A stretch of 64,000 bases of DNA from Formicarius rufipectus (lineage: Eukaryota; Chordata; Aves; Passeriformes; Formicariidae): assembly GCA_013399695.1 (NCBI GenBank), contig VXAU01002492.1:817854-881853 (forward strand), in the 5' to 3' direction. Made by a program: the position numbers and the translations under genes. This document shows positions 46,498 through 60,164 of the stretch, in pieces (position 1 is the first letter of the stretch; the number at the start of each line of letters is the position of its first letter). The notes beneath the pieces were generated by a model that made no database searches, was not told the origin of the DNA, and worked only from the letters and a program-made list of their open reading frames with translations.

Positions 46498-48737
46498 ATA
46501 AAATAAGCTGCATCAGTAGTGGGATGGGGTTTCTTTGCCCTTTAGAGGTCATTTTCTTCAGGGAGGAATTCCCTGTGTTGCTAGGCTGGTAATCCCTTTC
46601 TCTAACACTTACAGGTCTAACAGAAAGAGTCTTTTTATAGTCACTAAAAAAACAGAAGGCCCTCCCAAATCAGGCTCATGTCATTCAAACACTGATGGCT
46701 GGTGCTGGGTTGAGTGGGTTCCTCTCTGGAATGCCATTCCCTCTGCCCAGGTGGAAGGGCACAGACAACTAATTTTGGCTAAACACATTAGTTTGGCTCA
46801 GGCAGTGATTGTGCTGGCACTGTGAGGTACAGCCATGCTCTCACCTCCTGACTGTGTCTCCCTCTCTGAACAAACCTCAGCGAGGTTCCTCCGCGTGCCT
46901 CTCAGCGGGGCAGCCACAGAGCTCCTGTGTGAGCCCTGTTTTGATCCAGATGAAAAACCCTCTGTGATTTCAGCTGGCTGCTTTCACTTTGCACCTCAAT
47001 GGAGCAGAGGAGATGGGTTTCAACTGTTCTGAATAGGGAAACAGCAAGGAGCAGCACAGGCTTTGTGCTGCACACCAGAGTGGCTCTGCTCTGGGACATT
47101 GTTCCCTTAGAGTTTTCCGGGCTCAGCTGGAGCAGCTGGAGCAAACTTCCACATCCTGTTATTTCATACTTGTGTCACAAGCTGTGGGTCAGGGCCAAAT
47201 TCTCCCACATGCTGCACAAACAGCCACCAAAGGAGCCACCAAGGAGCCTGGAGCCTGTGTGGGAAGTGGGGGGATGGCACTGTGGCTGAGGAGCACGGGA
47301 GGGATGAAAGCTGGGGCCAAAGGAAGCAACAGAGCTGAGAAATGATCAGAGCCCAGGTACAAACATCCTGTGAACTCCATGTTTCTCTTCTAATCATCTG
47401 GCTTGGTTTATTTTTTCTCTTCTCTCTCTGCCCGCATTAACCTTTCCTTGCGGGCAGCATTCTTTCTGGTTTATTTTTCTGGGTTGGTTTTGTTTTTTTG
47501 GTTTTTTTTTTCTTATTGCTATTTGAAACTGTGTTTCCTGCATGCAGACTTTGGGAACCCAATCCATTTATCTCTGCTAAATGATTCAAGACCCTACAGG
47601 ATCCAACCTCAGTTATTTGACTTCTATTTTAATACTGGAAATAAATGTTATTAAATAATAAATTTGATTGTCTACTTAGAAGTGTTTGTCTCCTCAAGAC
47701 TAATGCTAATTTCTTGTTTTCTTAAATCTTTCTTGCTAATAATATGACATGTATCATGGGAAATTGCTCACTAAACCAGAAGCAGATTTAATAAAAATCT
47801 TTCCACACTCTCAACACCAACTGCTTTAAATCTATGCAAGCAAAAATCATTCAGACTTGTGTTTTCAAACACATAAGGGAGTTTTCTTAAGAAAGTTTCC
47901 TGCTTTTAAACACACACAGACTGTATTTCTCTGTTTCACTACTTGGGTTTCAGAAGCAATAGAATTTTGATACAGCTAAGTTAGTACAAGGATTACAAAA
48001 ACATTTTCAGTTGCAAGACAAGGGGTTTACTTCTGGTATGTTGTGGGAAAAAAGTGGGATCAATAAAAGCCTTTACAATGCATTACTGTGAAGAAAAAAT
48101 AATTTGTATAGAAGTGACTGTGAGCTTTAGACTAATGGTCATAACTGTAAATTATATTGAAAACCAGATAAAATTAAATAAAGACTTGCAAAGTATAAAT
48201 TTGCTGCTGGCAATCTAAAAAGGATTTTCTTGTTACTCACCCATGGGACTTGGGGTTCTATCAAGGAAGCTTTCCTACTTGTCATACATCATTTCAAAGA
48301 GACATATATAGCCTGGAAACTGCTTTAAGGCAGCTGCAAGCAAGTGTCACTTTGAGTTAAATGCATTATTAAACTGTTGGGAAATTTCACATCATGGGTC
48401 ATTTATCTATGCTAAATGGGTCAAAAGCCTCTACACATGCCTAGATAAATGAGAGAGAAGAGCAAAATTCTCCCTTGGGAAGTAATACGTTGACAACCTC
48501 TTAGAGTTCTTGTTGTTATTTTTAGTAGATAAGAGGAAAAGCGACTTGCTAAGTATACTGATTTATAAAACCAGGTGCCAAATGCTCACAAGAAAAGGTT
48601 ACCAGACATCTCCATATTTTGATGTTGCTTTGTGCAAGATGTCAGCAAAATGAAGTGTAATGGGCTTTGGGTCTCTGCCTTTAAGGGCAGGTTATAAGGT
48701 CTCAAAAGGCACTCAGTGAATAATGTTTATATATCAA
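46498..48737. other. Non-coding DNA, no gene seen
   Basis: No supported gene. The section 46.8-47.35 kb is GC-richer, with overlapping frames on both strands and no motifs. A short T/G tract lies at 47480-47515. Confidence 0.55.
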
Positions 48738-48862
48738 AGCATCCCAGACTGGTTCGTGTTGGGAGGGACCACAATGGCCATCCAGTTCCAACCCATACCA
48801 TGGGTAGGGAGGCATCTCACTAGACCAGGTTGCTCAGAGCTCCATCCAACCTTCCTAGTTAG
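48738..48862 (-). mobile_element. CR1 LINE, 3' tail fragment
   Basis: A reverse-orientation CR1 tail with the blocks 'GTGTTGGGAGGGACCACAA', 'CCATCCAGTTCCAACCC', 'ATACCATGGGTAGGGAGGCA', 'CACTAGACCAGGTTGCTCAG' and 'CTCCATCCAACCTTCC'. The ATTCTATG terminal repeats are decayed (AAGCATCCCAGACTGG). It is 5'-truncated near 48862. Confidence 0.88.
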
Positions 48863-51099
48863 GGTGCTTTGGGAAGCAATGGTGGGTGCACCTTGAACAG
48901 GGCACACAAGAAATGAACATAGAGCAAAGCAAAAGTTTCTAAGACTTCAGTGTGATTTAATTTAGTCACAGTAAAGCCTTTGGTTTAGTAAATGCTGTCC
49001 CTGGCATGTTGCTGGGCGTTCCCAGATACCATGATATGCATCATCAAACAAATTGGGAGCCAACCTGGTAGACAATTTGAGGAAATTAGCAGCGATGTAA
49101 ATCCACATGAGAGGACAAGCGAGCTAGAAACAGTTTTTCACAGTGCATTGGCATTCTTTCATGTTGAAAGATGATGTTTTCCATTTCCTTGCACATTGGC
49201 CCATCAAGCAGACCAGTCAGAAAAATAGTTGAGCAAACAATTGCAAAGGGAGGGCCGTCCTTTTGATTAGAAGCAATTTCTCATTCTCAGTAGCTGATAG
49301 AGGGGAAAAAATCCTTGGTGTTGGTATCAGCCGATAGCTCAGAGCCAGCTGGGTTTACATGGAGCTCAGCATGTGCTCCTGGCTGAGAGGCACTGAAGGC
49401 ACAGCCCTCTCTTCTGCCAGGAGACCTCTGCAAATGGGGGATGTCAGGAAAGTCTCCTGCTCAGCCACATTAGGGGATATTTTATTGAATACATTCTAGA
49501 TGTTGGGGTGGGATTCTTCACTTAAGCACAAGAAGCTGATTTGTGCAACTGCTGATGTTAATTTGAAGTTCAGTTGATTTAAGAGTAAAAAACATTGAAA
49601 AAAAAACCCAGGAGGTTAAAACATATAAAGGATCTGTGGGTAGTCAAAATCATTACTTCTTTTGGTTGATGCAACATGTAAAAAGGGATCTTAGCCTCCC
49701 AAAATGCACTGAGAATTTCAGCCTTTATTAATCAATACTGAGTCAGGACAAAGATGAACTATTGTATTGCACTGCTCACCTAGAAAACGTTCAGTCTGTT
49801 GCATGTATTTTACTCGAAAAAAATCAAATGCAATTTAAAGTTACATCAAAGCAAGCTTTCTCTGTAACTATTTTTAATATTTATAATTTTTTAAATTATT
49901 TTCATACAAGACAGACTTATTAAAAGTTTAGTACGTTCAAAAATTGCTGAATCAAAGAAAGCAAGATGTAGCAAGGTGTTTGGCTGGTGAACCAAGCAAA
50001 GCAAAGCTGATCTGCTAAAGGCAGCTGACACTGCTGGCATTACCCCAAAATGTACAAACACATAGCCTGACCTATCAGTGCTTTTTATTAAGATGTCACT
50101 GAGAACTAAATTAAAACATCTCATTAAAAATTTTCTCAGACACAAAATTAATGTATATATCAAAGCTATGACATGGGTTCTCAATTAATTCATTAGCCTA
50201 CTTTAAAGTACAAAATCTCTGTGCTCAGGTATTCTGCCTATTGAAAGTTTCTTGCATGGTCCCCAGCTATCCTGATAGGCTTTTAAGCTAAATTGTCTTA
50301 ATATGACTTATATCACGATTAATTCCTTACTTTACTCATCTTCATAAATTTACCATGATGAGTTTAGAGGCAGATATTATAAACCAGCTTCATAGATCAG
50401 AAGATATTCCTGGCGTTCATCAAGCAGTATGAGGACAGTTTCTCTGTAGATTATTTAGCCATTTTTGTTTGTGTGCAGTGTTTGTTGTCATAACCTACAT
50501 CATACCATTTACAGAATCAACAATGGCTCTAAGTTTAATAAGCCAGATTTATTTAATTTGCTCCATAATAACAATATTACTTTATTTTAGCCAAACGTTG
50601 ATGTCAAACTGAACAGAAATAAGAGGAAAGCAGTAATTAGTCTAGGTTAAAATATATCCTCAAAGGATATTAAATATGCAAGAGCTCATCCATGAAAATT
50701 AGACTGCAAGAGGTTACACCATGTATTGGCTTATTTTGTTACATATCAAATTATCGCTCATGAATAAATATATCTAATAATGTTTAACTCTATAATTTAA
50801 TAGTGCCCTATTAAAAATACTTTCTGAATCAACCAAGCTGTGTATTTGATTTTCTGTGATTATCAGATTTTAAGTACACAATAATTAAATGTGCAATTTG
50901 TACTGACCTCTTCAAGCACATTTACAAAGACTATGCCCTTCTATCCCTGTAGTGGATAACTTCAAGAAATATGAATACCAGGACATAATACTCCAATTGG
51001 ATAATATTCTAAGTTTTAAGCCACAAGATGTGATATGTCCTAACAGAAATAAAAAAGTTAGTCCAGAGGTCTTTGTGTATTGAAAGCAAAAGAAACAGT
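48863..51099. other. Unique AT-rich non-coding DNA, possible conserved stretch
   Basis: No supported gene. The part from about 50.58 kb onward is dense in ATTA, TAAT and ATTAAAAATA words and lacks repeat features. It is a candidate for conserved regulatory sequence, by appearance only. Confidence 0.5.
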
Positions 51100-52010
51100 C
51101 CCTGAACTAGGAAAGTTTGCTGTGCTTTGCAACTCCCACACATACCCAGAGCACAAGTTTCTTAGAGGACCGTGAAGCCACATCTTGTGTGGTTCAACCC
51201 CTCCCCTTGCTGGTCATTAAGCAGAGAGACAATGCCCTGCCAACAGCTCTGACCTGGGCTGACCCTCCAGACCTTGAGAGAGCCCCCTGCCCCCAAATCT
51301 GGGCTGATCCAGGTAACCCCAGAGCTCTTTGCTGCCACGGGGCTCTGAGGGATGCTTTGAGATATGAACCTGGTCAGCAGGGGAGTTCCTGGAGGAATAT
51401 GAAACTGCATTATTAACCAGAAAACTGAAAGGATTGGATGCCAAGCCTTGGGAGGCCATCGAAAGCCAGGAAGGTTCCCAAAATGATAAACTTAATCCTG
51501 TCTCAAGGTGCTGATCCAGCCTCAGACATACCCAAAGACTGTGTTAACTTTTTGACAAGACTGTAACATCCCTGTCTCCCCTGACAAGATATGAAATCTG
51601 TTTGGCAACATCCAATTGTCCTCCTTTGCCTTGTGTCTATTGAACAATGGAACAGATCCAGATACCTGTCCTCCCCACAATTAACATAAAGTAACCCTTA
51701 GCATGATCCATCCCCCACTTAACATAATCCAGCCTCCTAAATTTAATAACCCTATTTACTGTGAAACTTGGACTTAATAAGTGTTTTCTGTTTTACCCCA
51801 AAGTGGAGGACATTTGACCACTCCAAGTTCCAAGCCCCTGTGTGCAGCAGAGCCATCCCCAGAGGAGCTGTGACCACAAGGACTGCTCAAGTTGCCATAG
51901 TGAACTCGACTCATCCAAGAGGATGATGATTCTTTAGTTTTTGTTCCCTTTTTCAGTGGTCCCTGCCCAGCACCAAGCCCAAGCCACTGAATGATGCTGG
52001 GCTGAACAGA
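51100..52010. other. Unclassified repeat-like block
   Basis: This block alternates GC-rich segments (51.18-51.38 kb) with CT-rich and AT-rich ones (51.57-51.80 kb), the texture of an LTR or decayed retroviral piece. It includes a TTTAATAACC and an ACTTAATAAG element that could be a TATA-like and a poly(A)-like signal. I could not find matching TG/CA ends or a target-site duplication, and cannot name a family. It may simply be unique sequence. Confidence 0.25.
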
Positions 52011-55000
52011 GATTTAGTGTTATTTGATAATTCTAAAAATTCATGATGATAAATTAATCTCCTTCCTACCATGTTTCCTCCACCTTAAGAAATGAAGATG
52101 AAGAGTGGAGCAATCAGCTAATTAACCCTCTGCTCCAGGCACAAAGAGCTGCATTACAATGTGACATTGCTCTGCCCTTTTCTTTTTGAGATGTTTTCAT
52201 GGCCTATCAGAGTCTACTCTATGAAAAGACCCTTTGCATCTGCTCTTGCAACCTGCTAATTACAATACTGTAATTAAACGCACACAGAAGCAATTACCTT
52301 CATATATCACTGTGTCTGACAAGCAGAGAGCAACTTCCAGTTGCAACATGCTCTGCTTCCCTCTCAGAAAGGTGGTGATTTGGGTTTTGGCTCACTTGGT
52401 TTGACTGCTGCCTGAGGGTACTGAAAATCCTACATGTTGTCTGACCAGCAGTTCTGTGAGGCATCTGTGCACACATCCATGTACACAAATAGGCCAAGGG
52501 CTCCAGGAGGAGGTGGTGAACCCTCGTGAAGTTACTGGAATTGGGTGGTTCACAGAGGCCAAAGAGACTCCAGTGTTGTGGTTGCCCCATCTCCTCTTTT
52601 AAACAACTTGGTTGTTGCCCAACTGCTGCCACTTGTTCCTGAGTCTCTGGAAAGATTCAAAGTCACAACAGCATCCTGGGTTCTCCTTGATGTTGTTTGA
52701 TTTTTCATCCCTTTTGTGATTTCAGCATTCCCAACATCCTTTTCTCTCTGACAACAATACAGCTTAGCTATTGCTTTTTTTCTAGTAGTACTTCAGCCTC
52801 AAGGAGAGCAGAGTTTAAGATTTTATTTTACTTGGGAAGGAACAAATAAATAGATATTTTTTTTGGATGATTTAGACTTTGTTGTTTGCTCTACAGTACA
52901 CTTTGAGCCTGAGGCTGAGCTACACTTGGTTGAGGTTCATGCCCAGAGTGTTCAGACCTGTGCTCAGCTGTGGGGTACAGAGTAAGGTCTGCAAATCACA
53001 GGCTGGCACAGTGAGAAACCACACACAAAAGTCCAGACACCACCTGGCCACTGCCAGCAGGTATCTGGAGGAAAGCAAGGGGCACTGGAGAGAAAGTGGA
53101 GGACGTGCCAGTCCCCCAAGACACTGCCCCATTCTGCTTCTGTATTCTGCCTTGGCAGTGTCACACCATTATCTGAGGGGAGAAAAAGAAAAAGAGCCGC
53201 TGCAAAATGTCACTGCTTTTGAATTATAGACAAAATGCAGACACATCAAAATGTATTTTCCTTTTCTATACCTTTTCTTAAATGAAACATAATGGTCACC
53301 TTTAGGGTAGGTGCTGCCACGTGTTGCCAATGGGGAGTGAGAAACAACAGCAACAAATCCATCTTTCTTCCTGAAGTAGTGCTTGCAGCATGAGGCAGCA
53401 CTAATCAAAGACAAATCACAAAGGTTTGGAGTTCTTCTGTTCAGGACTAATACCTGGGGGCAAGAGGGAGAAGAGAACTGTCTGATTCCAAGCAGCCATG
53501 CTCCCTACACTCTTTGCCACCCAATTTAATGAAAGCTCAGAAGGTTTATCCTGTAAGAAATTAGGAATTGTATATAAATCACAGCAAACCCTATTATTTG
53601 ATGGCCATTCTGCAGCAGCATAGATGAGCTGGGAGAGTTTATACCCAGCACCACCGATATGCATAAAAAGTGATTTCCCCTCCACTGCTGAAACAAAGAG
53701 TTACACCTATGAGTAAGTGTCTACAGGACCTACGAGGCTAAGAACAAAATAAAAGGAAACAAACAGCAGGGCTACCCTAAGAATGGAGCAGCCTGTGCAC
53801 AGCCCTTCTTTGATGCATAATTACAGCCCCACTGAAGCATGACTGGAGCCTCACGTATTTGCAACCACTGTAATCAGGGTAATTATGCCGCCATTCCGTT
53901 TTCCCTCACACATTCTCTTAAGGCATTAGGGCTGCTGTGTGGACTGCTGGAATGATACAGTTAATACTGCCCATTTATTTCACTCATGCTGATAAATCGT
54001 GTTGTTATTCTGCTATATTCATACTTCTTTTCTGTGACTCTAAGGCTAGAGCAGCCCATTTCATAGCAGCACAAGAACAGTGTTTGTAAAATAAGAATAG
54101 AAGGTAAAACCAGATTTTGTTGGATTTTTAAAACCTTTTCAGGGCCTTTTGTAGCTGCTGTTAATTAGCAGTATTGGGGCCAAATAACAATAACAGATAA
54201 CTCCCTCTTGTAAAATTATTCCTTCCAGTTATTATTTAGTCACAGGGAAGGGAATGGAGAAAAGGAAACAGAAAAAGATATTAAGAAGCCCAATCTTACT
54301 GCCATTTTACCCTTTCCTGAGTTCCCTGCTTACAGTTTTCTTTCTTTCAGCAGGTGCATTAGCAAAATAAAATAATAAATGAGGATTGCCTTGAAGGTAT
54401 AGAAGGTAATTAAAATAATATACATAGCAAATTGAAGCAAAGGTAGGTGAAAGTAATGGGCAGGGTGTAACACCTGCTCTAGCACACAAAGCCCTTGGAA
54501 AGAAGACTCAAACTGACTTAGAATAGATTATGTTGCTGATTTTTCTCACTAATTATATCCTCCTTTCGTTCAGCTGGTCCTTCAATGCAGCTTGCACCAG
54601 CAATGGTCTGGAGTTCCACTCGTGAAAGGGCAGTGCCTGCTGATAAAGGTGCTCCTGTTGTTGCTGTGCATTATTTACCGGAACTATTTCTGAGTGCTGT
54701 ATTTGTCTAATTTTTAAGGCAACATTTTCTGTGGTTCTTCCTGTATCAGATCAGTTAAAGAGGTTGTGGAGAAAGGTAGAGTGAATGCTTAATGAAAATT
54801 CTGCACCTTGACATCTATCTAGGAATTTAAACAAGTATTTAATAATCAGACTCGTAAGAATAAAATCTATGTAACACTTAAAATAATAATGCTTTTCTAA
54901 TCACTTAAGCACCTAGAGTATGTATCAGGGTAATCACATTCATTTTGAATTTATATGCCATGCATATCCTTGTAAGCATTTTGAAAGAAAGTGGTGCAGA

Positions 55001-56221
55001 AGACACAGGTGCCTAAATTAATAAACATTAGAAAATCAGCAAGAGATTTAACTACACTGGTTATTGTTTTCAATTATTAAATAATTAGTTTGAACATCTT
55101 TGTACACCTGGTCCCAAATTCTGGGATTCAATTACCTTGAATGGCTCTGAGCTGCTTTTTGATCACTTAATTCTAAATCTGCAAAGTGCTGGCCATTAGG
55201 AAGAATATCTGGTGGAGGACATGGAGATTTCCCAGAAGTTTTGTGAGAAAGTTCACTAATCAGAACGTTTTAGTTTGCAGAGTCAAAACTATAATTAATA
55301 ATGGAAATGCTTTATTAAGATTTTTTGTAAAAAAAAAGACAACTGAGGAAGCAGGTGGCAGGCAAAAGACTGAATCACAGCATTTCAGTGCTCTCACAAA
55401 GAACTCTGCATCTTTCCAGGAAAGGTACATTTAACAGAATAATTCAAGAAATGTCACATGCTCCTCCAACTTCCCTACTTTTTTTGTTCTACATTCTGAC
55501 CAGCTCAAGGACCTTTTCTTGTTCAGCTTCAAGAGCACTGAATTTCTCTTTTACTCCAGCTCCAATATGTGCCTTCTGAGAATTCCGATGCAATAGAAAA
55601 TTCAGAAAAGATTTATTGGAATTAAAGTCCTCCAAGAGTCTCTTTAGCAATGCAGCCAAACTCTAGTTATATATCTTGAATTCTCTTGTTCATTTAAGCA
55701 ACACACTGAAACAGTTTGGTATAAATTTTCAGATTTGAAAAAGCATTGAATTAAAAGTTTTAGGAGAAGTTTCTCCTTAAATATGACTGTGTTTTGCACA
55801 ATGTTCTTAACATGTAACCATTTTCCTGTAGAAATTGAAGAATGAAAAAAATATTCCTATAACATTCTCTTTTAATGGCTTCAGTAGGATAAATATGAAC
55901 TAAATAAATCTTGACTTAGAAGGAATCCAGTATAAATCACTTATTTTTTCAGAGAGACATTAAATAAGCAAGTACCATTTCTGCACACATCTGAAATAAT
56001 GTATATAATTCCAACAGAAGTTGCAACAGGTCAAAACATCCTTTTTCTTTCCAGTGTTTGAACATTCATTGATTGCAAACCCTGTAATTTCACTAGCAAA
56101 ATACAGAGCAAGATTTTTTTTCTCTGCCTAAAAGCTTGCTCAGATACTCTGCGGAACTCGAAATTTTATCTGCAGCATGAAATGATTTCAGTCAGGAAGG
56201 TCTGCAAGCATGGCTGAGCCC
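52011..56221. other. Non-coding DNA, candidate regulatory stretch at 53.8-54.0 kb
   Basis: No supported gene. The frames at 52.3-53.4 kb (up to 116 codons) lie on both strands and show no family features. At 53.78-54.01 kb unique sequence contains an ATGCATAATTA octamer/homeodomain-like word and other ATTA motifs. Confidence 0.5.
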
Positions 56222-56249
56222 CTTTGTCACAATAAATATTGTGACAAAG
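56222..56249. repeat. Perfect 13-bp inverted repeat with 2-base loop
   Basis: CTTTGTCACAATA (56222-56234) and TATTGTGACAAAG (56237-56249) are exact reverse complements separated by AA, giving a near-perfect 28-base palindrome. A related GTTGTCAC follows at about 56259-56266. No function is known to me. Confidence 0.93.
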
Positions 56250-59162
56250 TCACCAGGGGTTGTCACTGGTACTCACTGAGAGTTTCCAGTTTTCCTCAGA
56301 TCCTCAGTCTTTGGTCTCCATGGCCCAGCTCAGGCACCCAAGCACAGCCAACCTCTTTGGGACTTGCTGATTTATAACAATATCCAAGGAATTCCTGGGC
56401 TCATTTTATGCCAAAACAATGCTAGTGCTACTTCCAGCATCACTGTCCATATAATGCAGAATAACATTATTAAAATATAATATATAACAAAAAAGAATAA
56501 CTGTACAGGTAACCATCCTCTGCAGTCACACAGTTGGTGTCTCAGTGCTGATAAAAGTGAGATTTCCTGGGTCTGGATTAATTAATGCCCAGGACATTAA
56601 TTAGGGCAATGAAGGTGGTGGTGAATTTTCTGAGGGCAGTAGACATTGGTCTTGCTAGACCCCAGATTGACCTTTACAAGTGGAATTAAGGTGTTGGGGG
56701 TTTTAAGTGTAGCCTTTGGGATGTATTTTGGGACAGCTTTTTTAACTGGAGGTCAGATGTGTGCAGGAATAGGTAGGCCTGGGTGAGGAGGCATTTGCTG
56801 CCAAACTGAGAAGCCCAGGGTGGCATGAAAGTTCCATTAAAATTAGGTTAGATTGAGATTGAATTTGCATTTTCTTCCTCTGAAGTTTATTCCAAGTTCT
56901 CAAAAGTCACTTGTTTTGATGAGAAAGGAAGAAGAAGGAGTAAGGACTGGACCCTACCAATGTCTCCAAGGGTTAATCTGATGCTGTAGCAACCCCATTC
57001 TTTTGAGGCTGACATCAGAAACCCCAAGCTGACCTGACTTTATATAGAACTCTACATTAATCTAATTAAAATGTGTATGAGGAGATGCCAGTGAAAACCC
57101 AAGCCTTAATATTTTAATGTGGGAAATGTGATATAAACATTAAATGATGTCAAGGTTAAGATGAAATACAACTACAATATAGTGCTGAACCTTTTTTATT
57201 CGTGACATTTTCATTTTGCAGGTTATTCCTTTTATTTTTGTTCTTTTATTCTTTTGAATTTAAGACACAACATCATCTTATGCAATCTCCCACTTAAAGG
57301 ACTTCTCCTGTAGTTATAATCATCCCAAAGTTACCTCAATAAATGAGTCCATCTCTAAAAATTCTTTGAGATACAATAACTGTCTCAGAATGGACAACCA
57401 TAACTAAATATCTGTCAGCTACACTGACTACATGCCATAAATTTTGTACCAAATCTGGATCATCTGCAAAGATTTAGGGGAACAAACTACAGCCTTCTTC
57501 ATTTTCATGTGGAAGTCCTGTAAGAGAATCTGAACACCATGAAAATTTATAGCATGTGCAAATTCAGATGATCAGAGTCAAAAATCAAGATAAGGGTGTA
57601 AGAAGTAAATTGACCCATTTTTGGGGGTTACAGGTTTGGTTAAGGTAGTCATGTGACTTCTGGGATTAATAAACAAGGTCACTTCTTTTTCCATCTTCTA
57701 GCACAAATTGACTTGCTGTTTTGGTTTGCTACATCAGCAGAATCAAATACAAACCAATTTTCTCAGTACAAGGGGGGCTGTACAGTCAGGCAGTGGGGTT
57801 GGTGCTTTAGTTCTCCCCTATCACCTCTCTCCAGTATTTTACCAAATGAGATTTTGCCTCCTCCATTTCCAGAGAGCCCTTCTCGTGCCAGGTTAGCCAT
57901 GAGAGGCAGGAAAAGAAAGGAGATTTAGGATTTCTCACTGTTTGATTTTGCTCCACCTGCACCTTAAGAAAGGCAGATGTGACATGAGAGTGTTATGGAA
58001 AATGCAGGAGGAAAGGGTGACACCTGTGTGTCACAACGTGTCCTAGAGGTAACAGGCTGGGAAAACTGCAGCTAAAGCCAGTCATGATTCCTTCAAGAGC
58101 AGGTTGCTGTCAGCATCCACTGGCAGAAAAAGAGGCAGAAGGGAATCAGCAGTCCCTCTTCTTTATATAACAGTCCTCCTGGATGTTTGAGGTTTCTGAT
58201 AGATTCAGGGGAAGAATAGGAGTGTGGGAATCTGTGGCACTTCCTATGACTAAAATAAACTCTCTGTGTGTCTCTGCACTTGTAAAATGAGGGTAGTGGC
58301 TCTGCCACTTTGAACTTGCAAGTCAAAGAAACAGTGAGCCTTGTCCAGAAAAGCGGGGAATCTTCAAGTTAACTGGAATAAAACAAAAGCATCAGGGATT
58401 GCTTGTCACCCCATTATGAGGAAAGTCACCTCACTGGGATAAAAATCCTTTTTGGTGGGGGAGAGTAATCACAGTGGGCATTGATGTGGCTGGGAGTGCT
58501 GTGCAGCTCCTGACAAGAACGTCCTCAGAAGGATTTCCTCTCTTTGAAGTGCCTGCCTCTCCTGCCCAGCAGACAGCTTGCTCTCTCACTGCTGCCTTGC
58601 CTGTCTGCTCCTGTACGTGCTGCTCTGCTGAAGCACCCTGTGCCACTGCAGTCCCTCTCAGCACCTGGAGGCAGGAGAGGCAGCATATCAATTCGGGTTT
58701 GTGCCACGGTTAAGAGTTACTTGATGGTTAACAGGGACCATTTCAAAGACACTTTTGCTTCCTTTTCCCTATTTCTCCGTGCCCAGATCACTGCTTTGAG
58801 CTGCCTTCTCCCTCAACACTGTGTGCTCACCTTTTGTGTCCATCTGAAATAAAAAAACCTCTGCTCTTGTCTAAAGGGTAAACTGAAACAGACACTGATG
58901 TGGCTGAGGAATTGCCCCAGGGCTCCAGCAGCACTTCCCAGGTGCCCATGGCCCCTCTTCCATCTGGGCCAGTCACAGCCAGCAGTGACACCCTGGACAC
59001 CTGCAGAGGTTAGCTGACCTCCCCAACTGTCACAATCCAAAAGAAACAGGTGAACACAAATAATCAAAGAATTCATTTTGAATTATTGGTACGGACAGAA
59101 TCACTCTAAATAAAGAAAAGGTTGAATGACAAATTGATTTCATGCTGTTGCACTATTTTTGT
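56250..59162. other. Non-coding DNA, no gene seen
   Basis: No supported gene. At 58.45-59.04 kb composition is somewhat GC-richer and open frames of 60-102 codons overlap on both strands, with no motif. It is not recognised as a repeat. Confidence 0.55.
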
Positions 59163-59245
59163 AGAATATGATGGTTAGGATTGAAAGGGATCTTGAAGAT
59201 CATCTAGTTCCCTTCTTCTTTAATTTTTCCACTAGCTAGTTACAG
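59163..59245 (-). mobile_element. CR1 3' tail fragment, old
   Basis: A reverse-orientation tail with 'TAGAATATGATGGTTAGG', 'ATTGAAAGGGATCTTGAAG' and 'ATCATCTAGTTCCCTTCTTC', matching the order of CR1 tail blocks with many substitutions. It fades into unrecognisable sequence near 59245. Confidence 0.75.
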
Positions 59246-60164
59246 ATGTGCACACTCCTGAGAAGGGAAATCTGCACCTTCCCACAGTCCATGATATCTG
59301 TGTGGAGAATACTCAGAACTCATGACAGCTGTTCAGGTTTGCCTGCAAGTTAAAAAGGTTTCAGTAAATTCAGAAGGCTGGAATGTCCCCAAACACGAGC
59401 CAAATTAATTCATATTTTAAAAAAATTCTGTCTACAATAGTAGGAGTAAATGCCACATAAACCCCAGTGCTGCTCCCATCAGAGACAATGGGAATTAAGC
59501 CACTAACTTCAAAGAGCAGTGCTCTCCCTGTAGAGTGTATTTCATGCTTCTGCAGTCTTGGCTAGATTAGTGCAAATTAAACATTGGGTTAAGTTGCCAG
59601 AACCCATAAGCACTCCATTAGGCTCTGGAGGATTTGGCTAATTTTAGTCAAATACTTACCTATTTCACAGAACACATGCAAAATCCACCCATGGGCTAAG
59701 CCCACTGAGCTCCAGAGAATGCCACTAATGAATTTGGCCTTCCAGCTCAGCTGTCTCTGCATTTATGCAGCTCTTGAAATGCATTCCAGGTTTATGCACC
59801 TTATCAAATCTTAAGAAACAACTCTTTTATACCAGAGCACACAAAATAATATCATAAGACTTGGAAACAAGTGGCTTTTGCAAGCGCTAAAGGATCCAAC
59901 CATCCGACCCCGCTCTGGGTGCACACGAGGCTTTCCCTGCCTGCAGGGCCAGCGTGGCTGGGGCTGCTGCAGCTCCTTCCAGAGCTGCTCACTGGCCTAG
60001 ATCTTGTGAGTGGCAAACTGCCCCGGGGAGCTTCAAGCTACATTTTTCAATCATCTCTGCTTTATGTTAAATACACTTAGAAGCAGCCAAGTAGTATCCC
60101 CAGAGGGTCTTACTACGACAGGGGGATGTTAACAATATACTTCTGCCTTTTTAGCTTCTTTTTA
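59246..60164. other. Non-coding DNA, no gene seen
   Basis: No supported gene. Ordinary mixed-composition DNA with one 69-codon frame of no character. Confidence 0.55.

Noticed and set aside
52870..53230. Possible coding exon in overlapping frames of 66-116 codons
   Set aside because: Frames occur equally on both strands, have no motif and no convincing splice-site pair, and the composition resembles ordinary non-coding DNA.
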